A stretch of 64,000 nt of DNA from Tenacibaculum soleae (GCF_001693415.1 NZ_MAKX01000024.1:83303-147302), one strand, 5' to 3'. Counted from the first letter of the stretch, positions 50,879-61,282 are shown. The notes: generated from the sequence alone by a model not told the origin. Program-made: numbers and translations.

Positions 50879-53188
50879 CTAATTTGAACTTATAATTTTA
50901 AAAACCAACTCTTTAGTCAATGCTTGTCCGTTAGCTATTTTTTTGATGTTATCAAACGTAAAAACAAAATCACACCCATTTTTATAATTAGAGCATCCGT
51001 AAGCAGATTTTCCTTTTAAAATAGTTCCTTTTTTACATTTAGGACAAGTAATAATGTCAGCAACTTCAGATATTTTCGATTGTGATTTAACGGACGTTTG
51101 TTTTTGCTCTAGCTTTAAATTGAAATTAGCATCAAAACGAACCAAACCTTCAACTTTATCTTTGCCTTGTTTAAAACCTTTTAAATTAGTGGTACATCCT
51201 TTATCGATTAAACGAATTAGTTGCGTTTCAGATATTTTTTTATCCATAAAACTAAAAGGCAATTTAAAATCACATCCATTTTTGTAACTAGAACATCCGT
51301 AGGCTGTATTTCCTTTTAATAATTGTCCTTTTTTACATTTCGGACACTCTTTAGCAACGACTGTTTTCTTCTTTGAAGTAGCTTTTTTATGTTTTACTTT
51401 CGGAGTTTCATTTTCAGAAGACAGTCGTTTTGTTTTATTGCTAGAACGGACTTCATACACCAATTCATCCACCATTTTTTTCATATTATTGATGAAAATA
51501 CCGGCATTAAAATCACCACGTTCAATTTCTTTCAAGCGTTTTTCCCAACGACCTGTTAATTCAGCAGATTTTAGTAATTCATTATCTATCAAATCAATTA
51601 AATCAATTCCTGTTTGGGTAGGAATTACTAATTTTTTTTGACGCTCGATATATTTTCTTCTGAATAACGTTTCAATAATACTTGCACGAGTTGACGGACG
51701 ACCAATACCGTTTTCTTTCATTAATTCACGCATTTCATCATCATCAACCTGTTTACCAGCAGTTTCCATAGCACGTAATAAACTTGCTTCGGTATAATTA
51801 CGTGGAGGTTTGGTTTCTTTTTCTAAAAAACTAGGTTCGTGCGGTCCTTTTTCACCTTTTACAAAGGCAGGTAAGGTGTTTGCTTCTGTTTTTTTAGTAT
51901 CATTTCCGTATTCGAATACAACACGCCATCCTTTAGATACAATTTCCTTTCCGCTTGTTTTAAAAGCTATTTTGTCAACCTCACCAATTACCGAAGTATT
52001 TGCAACCTCACTTTCTGGATAAAAAACAGCAATAAAACGACGCGTAATAATATCATACACTTGTTGTTGATTATATTGTAAATTATTTTGAATTCCGGTA
52101 GGAATAATAGCGTGGTGATCGGTTACTTTTTTATCGTCAAAAACCTTTTTAGATTTCTTTATTTTTTGCCCTAATAACGGTTTTGTTAACTCGCTGTAGT
52201 CTGTTAATTTGGTTAATATTCCTGCTATTTTAGGGTACACATCATTCGGTAAAAAAGTAGTATCAACTCTAGGATAGGTAACTACTTTCATTTCGTAAAG
52301 TTTCTGAACTATTTTTAAGGTTTCATCCGCAGAAAACCCGAATTTATTATTGCAATATACTTGTAAGCCCGTTAAATCAAATAATTTAGGAGCATATTCT
52401 TTTCCTTTCTTTTTGGTAACCGAAGTAATTTCGAAATCGCTTTCTTTTACTTTATCAGCAAAAATCTGACCTTCTTCTTTTTTTAAAAAACGTCCTTCTT
52501 CGTAGCTAAAAAGCGTATTGCGATATAAAGTTTGCAGTTCCCAATAAGGTTGTGGTTTAAAATTTTGAATTTCATTAAAACGATTTACCAACATTGCTAA
52601 GGTAGGAGTTTGCACTCTACCTACCGATAATACTTGCTTGTAGCCACCAAATTTAACAGTATATAATCGTGTTGCATTTAAGCCTAAAAGCCAATCGCCA
52701 ATGGCACGAGAAAAACCTGCGTAATATAAATTATCGTATTTTTCGGCAGGTTTTAAATTGTTAAAACCATCTCTAATAGCTTCTTCGGTTAGTGAAGAAA
52801 TCCATAAACGTTGTACTTCTCCTTTGTAATTTGCTTGGTTTATTACCCAACGTTGTATCAATTCTCCTTCTGTACCAGCATCCCCACAGTTTATAACAAC
52901 GTCAGCTCTTTCAAATAAGGATTTAACGATATTGAATTGTTTTTTTATACCGCCATCGTTGGTTACTTTGGTATTAAAACGCTCGGGAAGCATGGGTAAG
53001 TTGTTTAAATCCCAACTTTTCCAATGTGGTTTGTAGTCTTTAGGTTCTAAAAGTGTACATAAATGTCCGAAAGTATAGGTAACGGCATAACCATTACCTT
53101 CGAAATAACCATCTCGTTTGGTATTGGCTCCTAATATATTAGCAATTTCGCGAGCTACACTTGGCTTTTCGGCAATACAGACTTTCAT
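50879..53188 (-). CDS. topB: DNA topoisomerase III (type IA) with two zinc ribbons
   Basis: A 769-residue type IA topoisomerase. The TOPRIM domain has IAEKPSVAREIA and NCGDAGTEGELIQR. The catalytic Tyr is in VVTYPRVDTTFLP. ENGIGRPSTRASIIETLFRRKYI belongs to the central domain. Two C-terminal Cys4 zinc ribbons follow (CPKCKKG...YGCSSYKNGCDF at about 620-650 and a second CPKCKKG...YGCSNYKNGCDF near 720-750), clearly a repeat of each other. It relaxes and decatenates single-stranded regions. TopB usually has no or one ribbon; two are common in this phylum. It is transcribed alone. Confidence 0.94.
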   Translation of the reverse strand: MKVCIAEKPSVAREIANILGANTKRDGYFEGNGYAVTYTFGHLCTLLEPKDYKPHWKSWDLNNLPMLPERFNTKVTNDGGIKKQFNIVKSLFERADVVINCGDAGTEGELIQRWVINQANYKGEVQRLWISSLTEEAIRDGFNNLKPAEKYDNLYYAGFSRAIGDWLLGLNATRLYTVKFGGYKQVLSVGRVQTPTLAMLVNRFNEIQNFKPQPYWELQTLYRNTLFSYEEGRFLKKEEGQIFADKVKESDFEITSVTKKKGKEYAPKLFDLTGLQVYCNNKFGFSADETLKIVQKLYEMKVVTYPRVDTTFLPNDVYPKIAGILTKLTDYSELTKPLLGQKIKKSKKVFDDKKVTDHHAIIPTGIQNNLQYNQQQVYDIITRRFIAVFYPESEVANTSVIGEVDKIAFKTSGKEIVSKGWRVVFEYGNDTKKTEANTLPAFVKGEKGPHEPSFLEKETKPPRNYTEASLLRAMETAGKQVDDDEMRELMKENGIGRPSTRASIIETLFRRKYIERQKKLVIPTQTGIDLIDLIDNELLKSAELTGRWEKRLKEIERGDFNAGIFINNMKKMVDELVYEVRSSNKTKRLSSENETPKVKHKKATSKKKTVVAKECPKCKKGQLLKGNTAYGCSSYKNGCDFKLPFSFMDKKISETQLIRLIDKGCTTNLKGFKQGKDKVEGLVRFDANFNLKLEQKQTSVKSQSKISEVADIITCPKCKKGTILKGKSAYGCSNYKNGCDFVFTFDNIKKIANGQALTKELVFKIISSN

Positions 53189-53262
53189 TAAAACTATTTA
53201 GAAAATCGAAATTACTAAAAAACTTGAGTTACGACAATAAAATTATGGTGTAAAAAGTATAT

Positions 53263-54054
53263 TTAAAACCCTCGTTGTCTTTTGGCCTCGAAAGTTAAAA
53301 TGGCAGCGGCTACAGAAACATTCATAGAATCTATTTGTCCTTGCATAGGTATATTAATGTTTTGGGTAGCTTTATCTCTCCAAATTTGTGTTAATCCGTT
53401 TGCTTCGGTACCTACAACTAAAGCAGTTGGTTTTGTATAATCGTTTTTATGATATTCGTTAGAATTTTGAAGCGTAGCGCTGTAAATATTGATGTTTTTT
53501 TGTTGTAAAAAATCAATAATTTCTTCGGATGTTCCAACTCCGATTTGATTGGTAAATAAACAACCAACACTAGAGCGCACAATATTAGGGTTAAATAAAT
53601 CGGTTTTTGGATTTGCAATAAAAACTGCATCTACATTTGCGGCATCCGCAGTGCGTAACATAGCACCAATATTACCGGGTTTTTCAATGCCTTCTAAAAC
53701 TAAAACAAGTGGAGTAGTGGTATTAAATTGAATACTCTCTAAAGTATAATCTTTCGATTTTACTACAGCAACCACACCTTCGGTAGTATCGCGATAAGCA
53801 ATTTTTTGATAGATTTCTTTTGTAATTTCTATACAGTTTTTAGTATGTTTCAATAGCTCTTCTAAACTTTCGTTAGAAAACATATCAGTTACAAATAAAA
53901 TAGTTTCTATTTGATAGCCACCGCTAACTACTAAGGATATTTCACGTTGGCCTTCAACTAAAAACAATCCTTTCTTTTTACGTTCTCGGGATTTATCTTG
54001 AAGTTTTAATAAATCTTTAATAAAAGGATTCTGTATGCTGCTAATTTGTTTCAT
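53263..54054 (-). CDS. SpoU-family RNA 2'-O-methyltransferase (TsnR/RlmB-like)
   Basis: A 263-residue methyltransferase. The N-terminal substrate-binding domain begins MKQISSIQNPFIKDLLKLQDKSRERKKKGLFLVEGQREI. The SpoU fold has NIGAMLRTADAANVDAVF, ALVVGTEANGL and IPMQGQIDSMNVSVAAAIL. It methylates a ribose in rRNA or tRNA. The N-terminal domain separates it from the TrmH-like protein at 49982 and places it in the TsnR/AviRb-like 23S rRNA branch. The ATG at 54054 is preferred to an upstream start. It lies 75 bases downstream of topB's start codon on the opposite side and is not obviously in an operon. Confidence 0.88.
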   Translation of the reverse strand: MKQISSIQNPFIKDLLKLQDKSRERKKKGLFLVEGQREISLVVSGGYQIETILFVTDMFSNESLEELLKHTKNCIEITKEIYQKIAYRDTTEGVVAVVKSKDYTLESIQFNTTTPLVLVLEGIEKPGNIGAMLRTADAANVDAVFIANPKTDLFNPNIVRSSVGCLFTNQIGVGTSEEIIDFLQQKNINIYSATLQNSNEYHKNDYTKPTALVVGTEANGLTQIWRDKATQNINIPMQGQIDSMNVSVAAAILTFEAKRQRGF

Positions 54055-54183
54055 AAATACAAAAATACCCAATATTGAGTATTTTATACTATTGATTTTC
54101 GTATATATTTATAATGAATTTGTTAACGTAAACTTTGTGGTTAAAATTTATTATTAATAATTTTTAACAAATTGATTTGAATT

Positions 54184-54211
54184 AAAAGCTCGGTAGTGAT
54201 ACCGAGCTTTT
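54184..54211 (-). terminator. Intrinsic terminator after the amidohydrolase pair
   Basis: A perfect 12-bp stem (AAAAGCTCGGTA / TACCGAGCTTTT) with a 4-nt loop, just after the minus-strand stop at 54218. Confidence 0.85.
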
Positions 54212-54217
54212 TTATTT

Positions 54218-55516
54218 TTATTGATTTTTATATTTATTAGAATAACGTTTCCAAAGTTTTGTTTGATGGGTTTCTAAACTAATTTTTCTACCTTGAATAA
54301 AAGCTTCTGTTAAAATATTGGTTCGCATATCTAGCGCATCTCCTTCCGAGATAAATAAAGTAGCATCTTTACCAACTTCTAAAGTACCTACTTTATCATC
54401 AATGCCTAAAATTTTGGCATTGTTTTGTGTAATTAACTGCAATGCTTTTTCTTTACCTAAACCATAAGCAGCATAAGTTCCTGCGTAAAAAGGTAAGTTA
54501 CGTGTACTCATACGTTCCATTTCCCCTTCCATACCTATACCGACAGTAATACCTGCATCTACTAGTACTTTTGCTGTACGGTATGATAAATCATAGTCTT
54601 CATCTTCGGCACCCGGTAGACGATGTGAGCGTAATACGATTACCGGAATATTATTTTCCTTTAATAAATCGGCTACTTTTTCAGCTTCACTTCCTTGTAC
54701 AATAACGATGTTTTTAATGCCTACTTTTTTCAAGGTTTTAATTACATCAGTAATTGCCTTTTGCCCGTTTACATGCACAAACATTTTCTGAGAACCGTTT
54801 AAGACTCCTTGTAAAGCTTCATAAGGTAAAATTTTAGCAGCTTTATCACCTGCTAAATACGTCTTTGCATTGTTAATGTAGTCAGTAATTTGATTGATGT
54901 TTTTAGCGTAGTTTTTATTTGGTTTTAAGCCAGGATCTTCTCCTAACCACCAACGTCCACGACTAAAAACTCTTGGCCAATTCATGTGAATTCCATCATC
55001 TGTTTTTAAAGCAGCATCTTCCCAGTTCCATGCATCAAATTGCACTACAGATGAAGTTCCTGAAATAACGCCACCACGAGGTGTAATTTGTCCCATTAAA
55101 ACTCCGTTAGGACGCATAGATTCCACTATTTTACTTTCTGCATTGTATGCAATAATACTACGAATGTGAGGTAGCATAGCACCAACTTCATCAGCATCTA
55201 CAGTAGCTCTTACAGCATCAATTTCTGCCAATCCTAGAGAAGTGTTTGCAGCAATAAATCCAGGATACACATGTTTTCCTTTTGCATTTATAACTTTGCC
55301 TTTTCTGGCAATTTTCATCATTGTATTACCAACGAATGATATTTTTCCGTCAGAAAACATAATTAATGAATTTTCAATCACTTTTCCGTTTCCTAAATGA
55401 GCAGTCGCTCCTTCGATACTATAATCTTGTGTTTGTTTTGCGGCGGGTGTTTGTTGCGCTATTATATTTCCTATAAATAAGAAACATAATAAACTATATA
55501 TAACTTTAATTTTCAT
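54218..55516 (-). CDS. Exported amidohydrolase-family protein, metal site partly lost
   Basis: A 432-residue exported protein (signal peptide about 1-20, ending IIA-Q). The fold is amidohydrolase-like: YSIEGATAHLGNGKVIENSLIMFSDGKISFVG, then KHVYPGFIAANTSLGLAEID, and at the end ITQNNAKILGIDDKVGTLEVGKDATLFI. The HxH metal motif that normally follows YPGFID is absent here, replaced by AANTSLG. The ATG at 55516 is chosen because it starts the signal peptide. It lies 19 bases after the larger amidohydrolase gene and so forms an operon with it; the two may work as a complex. Confidence 0.8.
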   Translation of the reverse strand: MKIKVIYSLLCFLFIGNIIAQQTPAAKQTQDYSIEGATAHLGNGKVIENSLIMFSDGKISFVGNTMMKIARKGKVINAKGKHVYPGFIAANTSLGLAEIDAVRATVDADEVGAMLPHIRSIIAYNAESKIVESMRPNGVLMGQITPRGGVISGTSSVVQFDAWNWEDAALKTDDGIHMNWPRVFSRGRWWLGEDPGLKPNKNYAKNINQITDYINNAKTYLAGDKAAKILPYEALQGVLNGSQKMFVHVNGQKAITDVIKTLKKVGIKNIVIVQGSEAEKVADLLKENNIPVIVLRSHRLPGAEDEDYDLSYRTAKVLVDAGITVGIGMEGEMERMSTRNLPFYAGTYAAYGLGKEKALQLITQNNAKILGIDDKVGTLEVGKDATLFISEGDALDMRTNILTEAFIQGRKISLETHQTKLWKRYSNKYKNQ

Positions 55517-55535
55517 GTTTAATGTTTTAGGTTTC

Positions 55536-58469
55536 TTATTCTGTATCACAGTGAAATAATTTTTTAGACTTCTTAACAGGTGCTTGTGTTTTAGCTCCTT
55601 TTAGTTTTTCTTGTAACATCATGTTAATCAATTTAGCACGTTCTGCCTTAATTGTAACACGTTTCTTTTTATCTTTTTCGATATCAAAATAAACAGCTCC
55701 ATCAATAATTGTTTTTTCAGCTTTGCTGTAAACAGATAAAGGATTTCCGCTCCATAAAACAACATCTGCATCTTTACCAACTTTAATACTACCAGTACGA
55801 TCGTTTAAGTGTAATAATTTAGCAGGATTTATGGTTACAGTTTCCCAAGCTTCTTGTTCACTTAATCCACCATATTTTATCAATTTAGCAGCTTCTTGAT
55901 TTAAGCGACGCGACATTTCAGCATCATCTGAATTAATAGCAACCGTTATTCCTTGGTTATGCATAATTGCAGCATTGTAAGGTATTGCATCGTTAACTTC
56001 GTATTTATAAGCCCACCAATCTGCAAAAGTAGAACCACCAACACCGTGTTCTTTCATTTTATCAGCTACTTTGTATCCTTCTAAAATATGTGTGAATGTG
56101 TTGATGTTGAAATCAAATTTTTCAGCAACTTTCATTAACATGTTAATTTCTGATTGCACGTAAGAGTGACAAGAAATAAAACGTTCTTTATTAATAATTT
56201 CAGCCAACGTTTCTAGCTCGATATCTTTACGATAAGGTTGTCCGCTTTTCTTTTTAGCATCGTATTCTTTAGCACGCTGAAAATAATCGATATACACTTG
56301 TTCAACTCCCATACGTGTTTGTGGGAAACGAACGGTTTGTAAATCTCCCCAGTTGGCTTGCTTTACATTTTCACCTAAGGCGAATTTGATAAATTTCGGA
56401 CTGTTTTTATAGATTAATCCATCAGCATTTTCTCCCCATTTAAGTTTGATAATTGCAGAACGACCACCAATTGGATTTGCTGAACCATGTAAAATTTGAA
56501 TAGAAGTAACCCCACCAGCAATGTTTCTGTAAATATTAATATCATCCGGGTCTACAACATCTTCAATAGTAACTTCGGCAGTAGAATTATGACCAGATTC
56601 GTTTACTGCAGAAGTTGCAATATGTGAATGCTCGTCAATAATACCAGCGGTTAAATATTTTCCTTCACCGTTAACAACTTTAGCTCCTCTTACAGAAATG
56701 TTTTTACCTATTTCAGAAATTTTTCCATCTTTAATTAAAACATCAGTATTGGTTAAAATTTCTTTGTTTTCAGAAGTCCAAACAGTTGTATTTTTGATTA
56801 AAATAGTTTCTTTTTGAGTTTTAGTATAATTCCCATACCCGATATTCGGATAAGAAACAGCAACAACATTAACGTTTTCTTCTTTTTTCTTCTTTTTCTT
56901 TTTGCCTTCTTTTTTAGAGTTGAAAGTAGCTGTCCAATTGGTTTCATCACCAGTATTGGTAACAGCTTTACCTTTAATGTTTTTAGCATCTACTATTCCA
57001 GATAAACGTGTAAAAGCATCACCTTCTCTTAAAGTAATAGACATCCAATCATCTTTAAAAGAAAATTTAGAGTTTACCTTTTTTCCGTCTTTCTTAATGA
57101 TAGCTTTTTGCTTTGTACCTTTTCCGCTGATAGACATTTTATAGGTATTACCATTAACTGCCAATGTATATTCACCAGAAAGATCTTTTATAGTAATATC
57201 GTTTACAACATTTTTGTTTCCTTGTACCCAGTTTTCGTAAAGTGTAGTGTTTTTATCAAAAATATCACCAGAAGTAATTAAAAAGTTAGCATAACTACCT
57301 TTATTTAAGTTTCCTATTTTATCATTTTTTAAAATTTTAGCAGGAACACTAGTCAAGGCTTTTAAAGCAGTAGTTTTATCCAATCCAAATTTTATTGCTT
57401 TGTATAAGTTGATCTTAAAGTTTTCTACTTTTTTTAATTGAAAAGTAGTTAAAGCAAATGGTACATTATTTTTAGCAAGAACAGCAGGGTTTGCAGGTTC
57501 TTGATTCCATTTACGCATATCGCTTAACGCAATTTTATCCGCTAAAAAAGCATTACTTACATCGTATGCTTTTCTGAAATTAATAGGAATAATAAAAGTA
57601 GCATTCGTATTTTTAATATCGTTTACACGTTCATACTCGTTTCCTCCACCTACAATTGTGTATTGAATTCCGAATTCATCACCAATTTTATCAGCACGTA
57701 AATCATCTAAATAATTTCCGGCTCTAAATATTTGAGGAAGGTCTTTTTTATCATTTAAAGCTTGTAAAGCTAAATCTGTATTATCGATATTTCCACCAGC
57801 ATACCAGTTTGCATCTGAGTAAGTTTGACGTAATAAAGACATCGCACCCATACGAGAAGTAGGGTAGGATTGACGAGATTTGTTACTTTTACTAAACGAT
57901 AAATAGTTTGCAGATTTTTTATTTAAAATACGATATGCATCAGATGATACGCTGTTTAAAGCAACTAATACACCGTTACCTTGCATAATTCCGTCGTTTT
58001 GATGTGTGTTTACAACCCCAAAACCTAAATTAACTAATTCTTTAGCTTTTTTGTTATCAAAACTAAAAACTTCAAAAGCATCAGTATCAGGACGAATATG
58101 ATCGTTCCAATAATATCCTTTTCTGCTAGCATCGTATTGTGGACCTCTACCGCTTTTTCTTTTTGGAGCTGTTACACCAAAAGTACTGTAGACATCTACA
58201 AAAGATGGATAAATAGTTTTACCTTTTAAATTAATAATTTCTGTTCCTTTCGGGATTTTTACAGATTTACCTATGTTTAAAACTTTTCCGTCTTTAATAA
58301 GTAATGTTCCTTTTTTAATAATATAAGTCGGACTAGCATAAATTTTTGCATTTGTAAACGCAAATAATTTATTTTTTGAAGTTTTAACTCCGGTGTTACT
58401 TGGAAAGTATTCTTGTGCATAAAGTGTTGTTACACACAAGAATACTAATAGCATGAGGATTTTTTTCAT
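55536..58469 (-). CDS. Large two-module exported amidohydrolase
   Basis: A 977-residue exported protein (signal peptide 1-18, TLYA-Q). It contains two amidohydrolase modules. The first (about 20-420) has the fold markers but YPSFVDVYSTFGV in place of the HxH motif, so it is probably inactive. A Lys-rich linker (about 515-530, KKEGKKKKKKKEE) follows. The second module (about 540-970) has LTAGIIDEHSHIATSA with the HxH pair, FISCHSYVQSE, NTFTHILEGY and VAINSDDAEMSRR, a full set of metal ligands. It probably hydrolyses an amide or imide in the periplasm. The smaller gene downstream resembles the first module. Confidence 0.85.
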   Translation of the reverse strand: MKKILMLLVFLCVTTLYAQEYFPSNTGVKTSKNKLFAFTNAKIYASPTYIIKKGTLLIKDGKVLNIGKSVKIPKGTEIINLKGKTIYPSFVDVYSTFGVTAPKRKSGRGPQYDASRKGYYWNDHIRPDTDAFEVFSFDNKKAKELVNLGFGVVNTHQNDGIMQGNGVLVALNSVSSDAYRILNKKSANYLSFSKSNKSRQSYPTSRMGAMSLLRQTYSDANWYAGGNIDNTDLALQALNDKKDLPQIFRAGNYLDDLRADKIGDEFGIQYTIVGGGNEYERVNDIKNTNATFIIPINFRKAYDVSNAFLADKIALSDMRKWNQEPANPAVLAKNNVPFALTTFQLKKVENFKINLYKAIKFGLDKTTALKALTSVPAKILKNDKIGNLNKGSYANFLITSGDIFDKNTTLYENWVQGNKNVVNDITIKDLSGEYTLAVNGNTYKMSISGKGTKQKAIIKKDGKKVNSKFSFKDDWMSITLREGDAFTRLSGIVDAKNIKGKAVTNTGDETNWTATFNSKKEGKKKKKKKEENVNVVAVSYPNIGYGNYTKTQKETILIKNTTVWTSENKEILTNTDVLIKDGKISEIGKNISVRGAKVVNGEGKYLTAGIIDEHSHIATSAVNESGHNSTAEVTIEDVVDPDDINIYRNIAGGVTSIQILHGSANPIGGRSAIIKLKWGENADGLIYKNSPKFIKFALGENVKQANWGDLQTVRFPQTRMGVEQVYIDYFQRAKEYDAKKKSGQPYRKDIELETLAEIINKERFISCHSYVQSEINMLMKVAEKFDFNINTFTHILEGYKVADKMKEHGVGGSTFADWWAYKYEVNDAIPYNAAIMHNQGITVAINSDDAEMSRRLNQEAAKLIKYGGLSEQEAWETVTINPAKLLHLNDRTGSIKVGKDADVVLWSGNPLSVYSKAEKTIIDGAVYFDIEKDKKKRVTIKAERAKLINMMLQEKLKGAKTQAPVKKSKKLFHCDTE

Positions 58470-58539
58470 TGATAATTAAGTTAGTTTATGTGATAAAGGT
58501 ATTTGTTTAATATTAAGTTGTCTTTGTTTTAACAAAATA

Positions 58540-59595
58540 TTAATATTTGTTTAGGACTAATTTCCCGATTTTTTGGTGTCCAGATAACCACGCAGTATTT
58601 TTATCTACAAATTGAATAGTATAATAAGCGTCGCTGCTTACTTCTGTCCATGTATGCCCGCCATCGTTAGAAAATGAAACTCCGGTTTTACCCACAGCAA
58701 AAATTTCTTTACCGTTAGTATTAGGTACATATTGGACACAACTTTTGTAATTAGGATTTTGATTATCGGCAACTAAAGTCCATGTTTTTCCTCCATCTGT
58801 AGTTATGGCTTTATTGGCACAATTATCATTAGGTTTTGCATAATTACCACCAATAGCAATCCCGTTATTTTCATCATAAAAATCGATAGAATAAATCCCT
58901 TGTGATCCATCACCTTGAATAATAGGCGTGTTATATATTTCCCAAGTTTTTCCGAAATCAACAGATTTTAAAATTCTAGCTTTAGTTCCACCAGAAGCAA
59001 TCCACACCGTATTGTTTACAATTTTTATATTGGTATTACTTGCAGCAAAAAAAGCTTCACCTTCTTCGAAATTAGGTAGTTTATTGCATGGAAGTTTTGT
59101 CCAAGTAGTTCCACCATCCGAAGTTAAAATAATAGAGGCACAGTTTTCGGTAGGATCACCAACTGCGATTCCGTGTTTTCCACCAGCAAAGAACTTCATG
59201 CTGTCGTAAAACACTTTTTCATGAGTTTCTTTGTATACTAAAGTTGTTTTTTTAGTTGAATTATCTATTTTATAAAGTAAAGCAGGATTACCAATGCTTA
59301 ACGCAAAGGCATTTTGGCCATTAAAAGCTATGCTTCTGAAATGTGGAGTGATAGTGTCTTGGTGTTTAACATATGTCGTACCCCAAGTTTTTCCTCCATC
59401 TTTGGTACTACTAATATCTCCTTTTGAACCAGCAAAAAGAATTTCATTTTTAGTAATTGCTTTTATTGCACGAATACTTGTGCTATCTTGTTTAAATTCA
59501 GTAATTTTAATAGTATCAAAAGATCTTGGTAGGTGTTTTTTTTTGCAAGAAAAAGAAATTAAAAGAACTAAAATTAAAAGTGAGAATCGTTTCAT
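58540..59595 (-). CDS. Asp-box (BNR) beta-propeller lipoprotein, Ycf48/sialidase-like
   Basis: A 351-residue lipoprotein (SFS-C17). It carries at least five Asp-box repeats of the S/T-x-D-x-G-x-T-W type (STKDGGKTW, TSDGGTTW, SVDFGKTW, TTDGGKTW, SNDGGHTW), which form hairpin turns on a beta-propeller. This design is shared by sialidases, Ycf48/HCF136 and many oxidoreductase-like proteins. The catalytic Arg triad of sialidases is not evident, so a binding or assembly role is more likely than glycosidase activity. It is transcribed in the same direction as the amidohydrolase genes, 70 bases upstream of them. Confidence 0.85.
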   Translation of the reverse strand: MKRFSLLILVLLISFSCKKKHLPRSFDTIKITEFKQDSTSIRAIKAITKNEILFAGSKGDISSTKDGGKTWGTTYVKHQDTITPHFRSIAFNGQNAFALSIGNPALLYKIDNSTKKTTLVYKETHEKVFYDSMKFFAGGKHGIAVGDPTENCASIILTSDGGTTWTKLPCNKLPNFEEGEAFFAASNTNIKIVNNTVWIASGGTKARILKSVDFGKTWEIYNTPIIQGDGSQGIYSIDFYDENNGIAIGGNYAKPNDNCANKAITTDGGKTWTLVADNQNPNYKSCVQYVPNTNGKEIFAVGKTGVSFSNDGGHTWTEVSSDAYYTIQFVDKNTAWLSGHQKIGKLVLNKY

Positions 59596-59645
59596 TTTTT
59601 ATGATATTTTTACAATTCTAAAAATAGGTAAATCAAATTAAAACA

Positions 59646-60599
59646 ATGAAAAAAGCATTGGTAATTTCTGGAGGTGGGAGTAAAGGCGCATTTGCAGGAG
59701 GTGTTGCACAGTTTTTGATGAAACAAAAGAAGAAAGAATACGATATGTTTTTAGGAACATCAACCGGTAGTTTAATGGTTTCTCATTTAGCGTTAGGAAT
59801 GGTTGATGAGTTAAAAGAATTGTATACATCGGTAAATCAAAAATCTATTTTTAGTAACAGTCCGTTTAGAGTAAAATCTGTTCACGGAGAAAAAGTTATA
59901 TCTATACGACATACCAATACATTTTGGAACTTTTTAAATGGACGTAAAACTTTTGGAGAAAGTAAGAATTTACGAAAGTTAATTAAGAAAAAAGTTACCA
60001 AAGAAATATACGATGAAATTCGTGCAAAAAATAAAGAAGTGGTAGTTACGGTTTCTAATTTAACAGCAAACCAGATTGAATATAAATCGATTTTAGAATG
60101 TGAATATGATGATTTTTGCGATTGGATTTGGGGTTCGTGTAATTATGTGCCGTTTATGAGTTTGTTAGAAAAAGATTACTGCCAATATGCAGATGGTGGT
60201 TTTGGAAGTTTAATTCCGATAAGAGAAGCTATTGAAAGAGGTGCTACCGAAGTTGATGCTGTTATTTTAGCCACTGAAGTAACACAGATTAATAGATTGC
60301 CAGCTAAAAATCCGTTTTCGTTAATGATGGATACGTTTGATTTTATGCTAGAAAATGTGGAGCGTCATAATATTACTATTGGAAAATTATCTGCTAAACA
60401 ACATGGTGTAAAATTGAACTTATATTATACACCAACTGTTTTAACAACCAATTCATTAGTTTTTGATAAAGAAAAAATGAAAAAATGGTGGAAATCTGGT
60501 TATAGCTATGCTAAAAAATTAGATGATGAGAAAATGAGCGAGTTTAGACCTGAAATGATTGATAATAAAGAAATAGAAGAGGGTTTAGAAAACGCATAA
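59646..60599 (+). CDS. Patatin-like phospholipase
   Basis: A 317-residue patatin. The oxyanion-hole GGGSKGAFAGG (residues 9-19) opens the protein, the nucleophile Ser lies in GTSTGSL, and the catalytic Asp in DGGFGSLIP. It would hydrolyse acyl chains of phospholipids or lysophospholipids. There is no signal peptide, so action is in the cytoplasm or at the inner leaflet. It is divergent from the propeller lipoprotein (50 bases between starts) and is followed four bases later by the truncated DUF72 gene, probably in one operon. Confidence 0.9.
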   Translation: MKKALVISGGGSKGAFAGGVAQFLMKQKKKEYDMFLGTSTGSLMVSHLALGMVDELKELYTSVNQKSIFSNSPFRVKSVHGEKVISIRHTNTFWNFLNGRKTFGESKNLRKLIKKKVTKEIYDEIRAKNKEVVVTVSNLTANQIEYKSILECEYDDFCDWIWGSCNYVPFMSLLEKDYCQYADGGFGSLIPIREAIERGATEVDAVILATEVTQINRLPAKNPFSLMMDTFDFMLENVERHNITIGKLSAKQHGVKLNLYYTPTVLTTNSLVFDKEKMKKWWKSGYSYAKKLDDEKMSEFRPEMIDNKEIEEGLENA

Positions 60600-60603
60600 T
60601 TTT

Positions 60604-61236
60604 ATGAAATTTGGAAAAGTACCCAATCCTGAGTTAATCGATTTTACATTAGCAAAAACACATCAAAAAACAGTAAAACTATTAAGCTCTTTTAATAAAG
60701 TTGATACTCCAAATATTTATGTTGGATGTGCTAAGTGGAATAAAGCCGATTTAAAAGGGTTTTATCCGAAGGGAACTAAAGATGAATTGGGGTATTATTC
60801 GAAACAGTTTAATTCAATTGAGTTAAATGCTACATTTTATCGACAATATTCAGCCGAACAATTTGAAAAATGGCAATTAAAAACATCGAAAGGATTTAAG
60901 TTTTTTCCGAAGTTAAACCAAGATATTAGTCATTTTAAACGATTACAAGGTGTTCAAGATTCTGTAAATTTGTTTTTAGATAACGCAGTTCATTTACAAG
61001 AAAAATTAGGTACTATTTTTTTGCAAATGCATGAAGGGTTTAATTCTAGTAATTTTGATAGTTTACAAAATTTTGTAATTAGTTGGCCAAAAGAAATAAA
61101 GCTAGCAATAGAAGTTAGAAATGAAAACTGGTTTAATAATTTAACTGTTTTTAATGAATATACACAGTTACTAGAAGAAAATAATATAACAAATATAATA
61201 GTAGACACTGCGGGTAGGCACGATATGCTGCACTAA
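60604..61236 (+). pseudogene. DUF72 gene truncated at its 3' end by element insertion
   Basis: A 210-residue open frame that matches the N-terminal two thirds of DUF72 (YecE-like) TIM-barrel proteins: YVGCAKWNKADLKGFYPKG, LGYYSKQFNSIELNATFYRQ and LAIEVRNENWF. It ends abruptly at IVDTAGRHDMLH followed by TAA. Intact family members continue past this point (usually MRLT... and a further 80-90 residues), so the C-terminal strands and helices are missing. The serine recombinase gene of a mobile element starts 46 bases later. The remaining 3' part should lie at the other end of the element, outside this window. Confidence 0.75.
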
Positions 61237-61282
61237 TTTGTGTATGTTTATATTTAAGTATATTTTTACAAAAAGTTAAAGT
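61205..61282 (+). mobile_element. Left attachment junction of an integrated element
   Basis: DUF72 homology ends near 61233 and sequence without known similarity to the family begins. Serine recombinases insert at a short core inside a conserved target. The crossover probably lies within the last DUF72 codons (AGRHDMLH, 61207-61233), where the bases are richer in G+C than the flanks. The exact core cannot be set without the right end. Confidence 0.55.
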
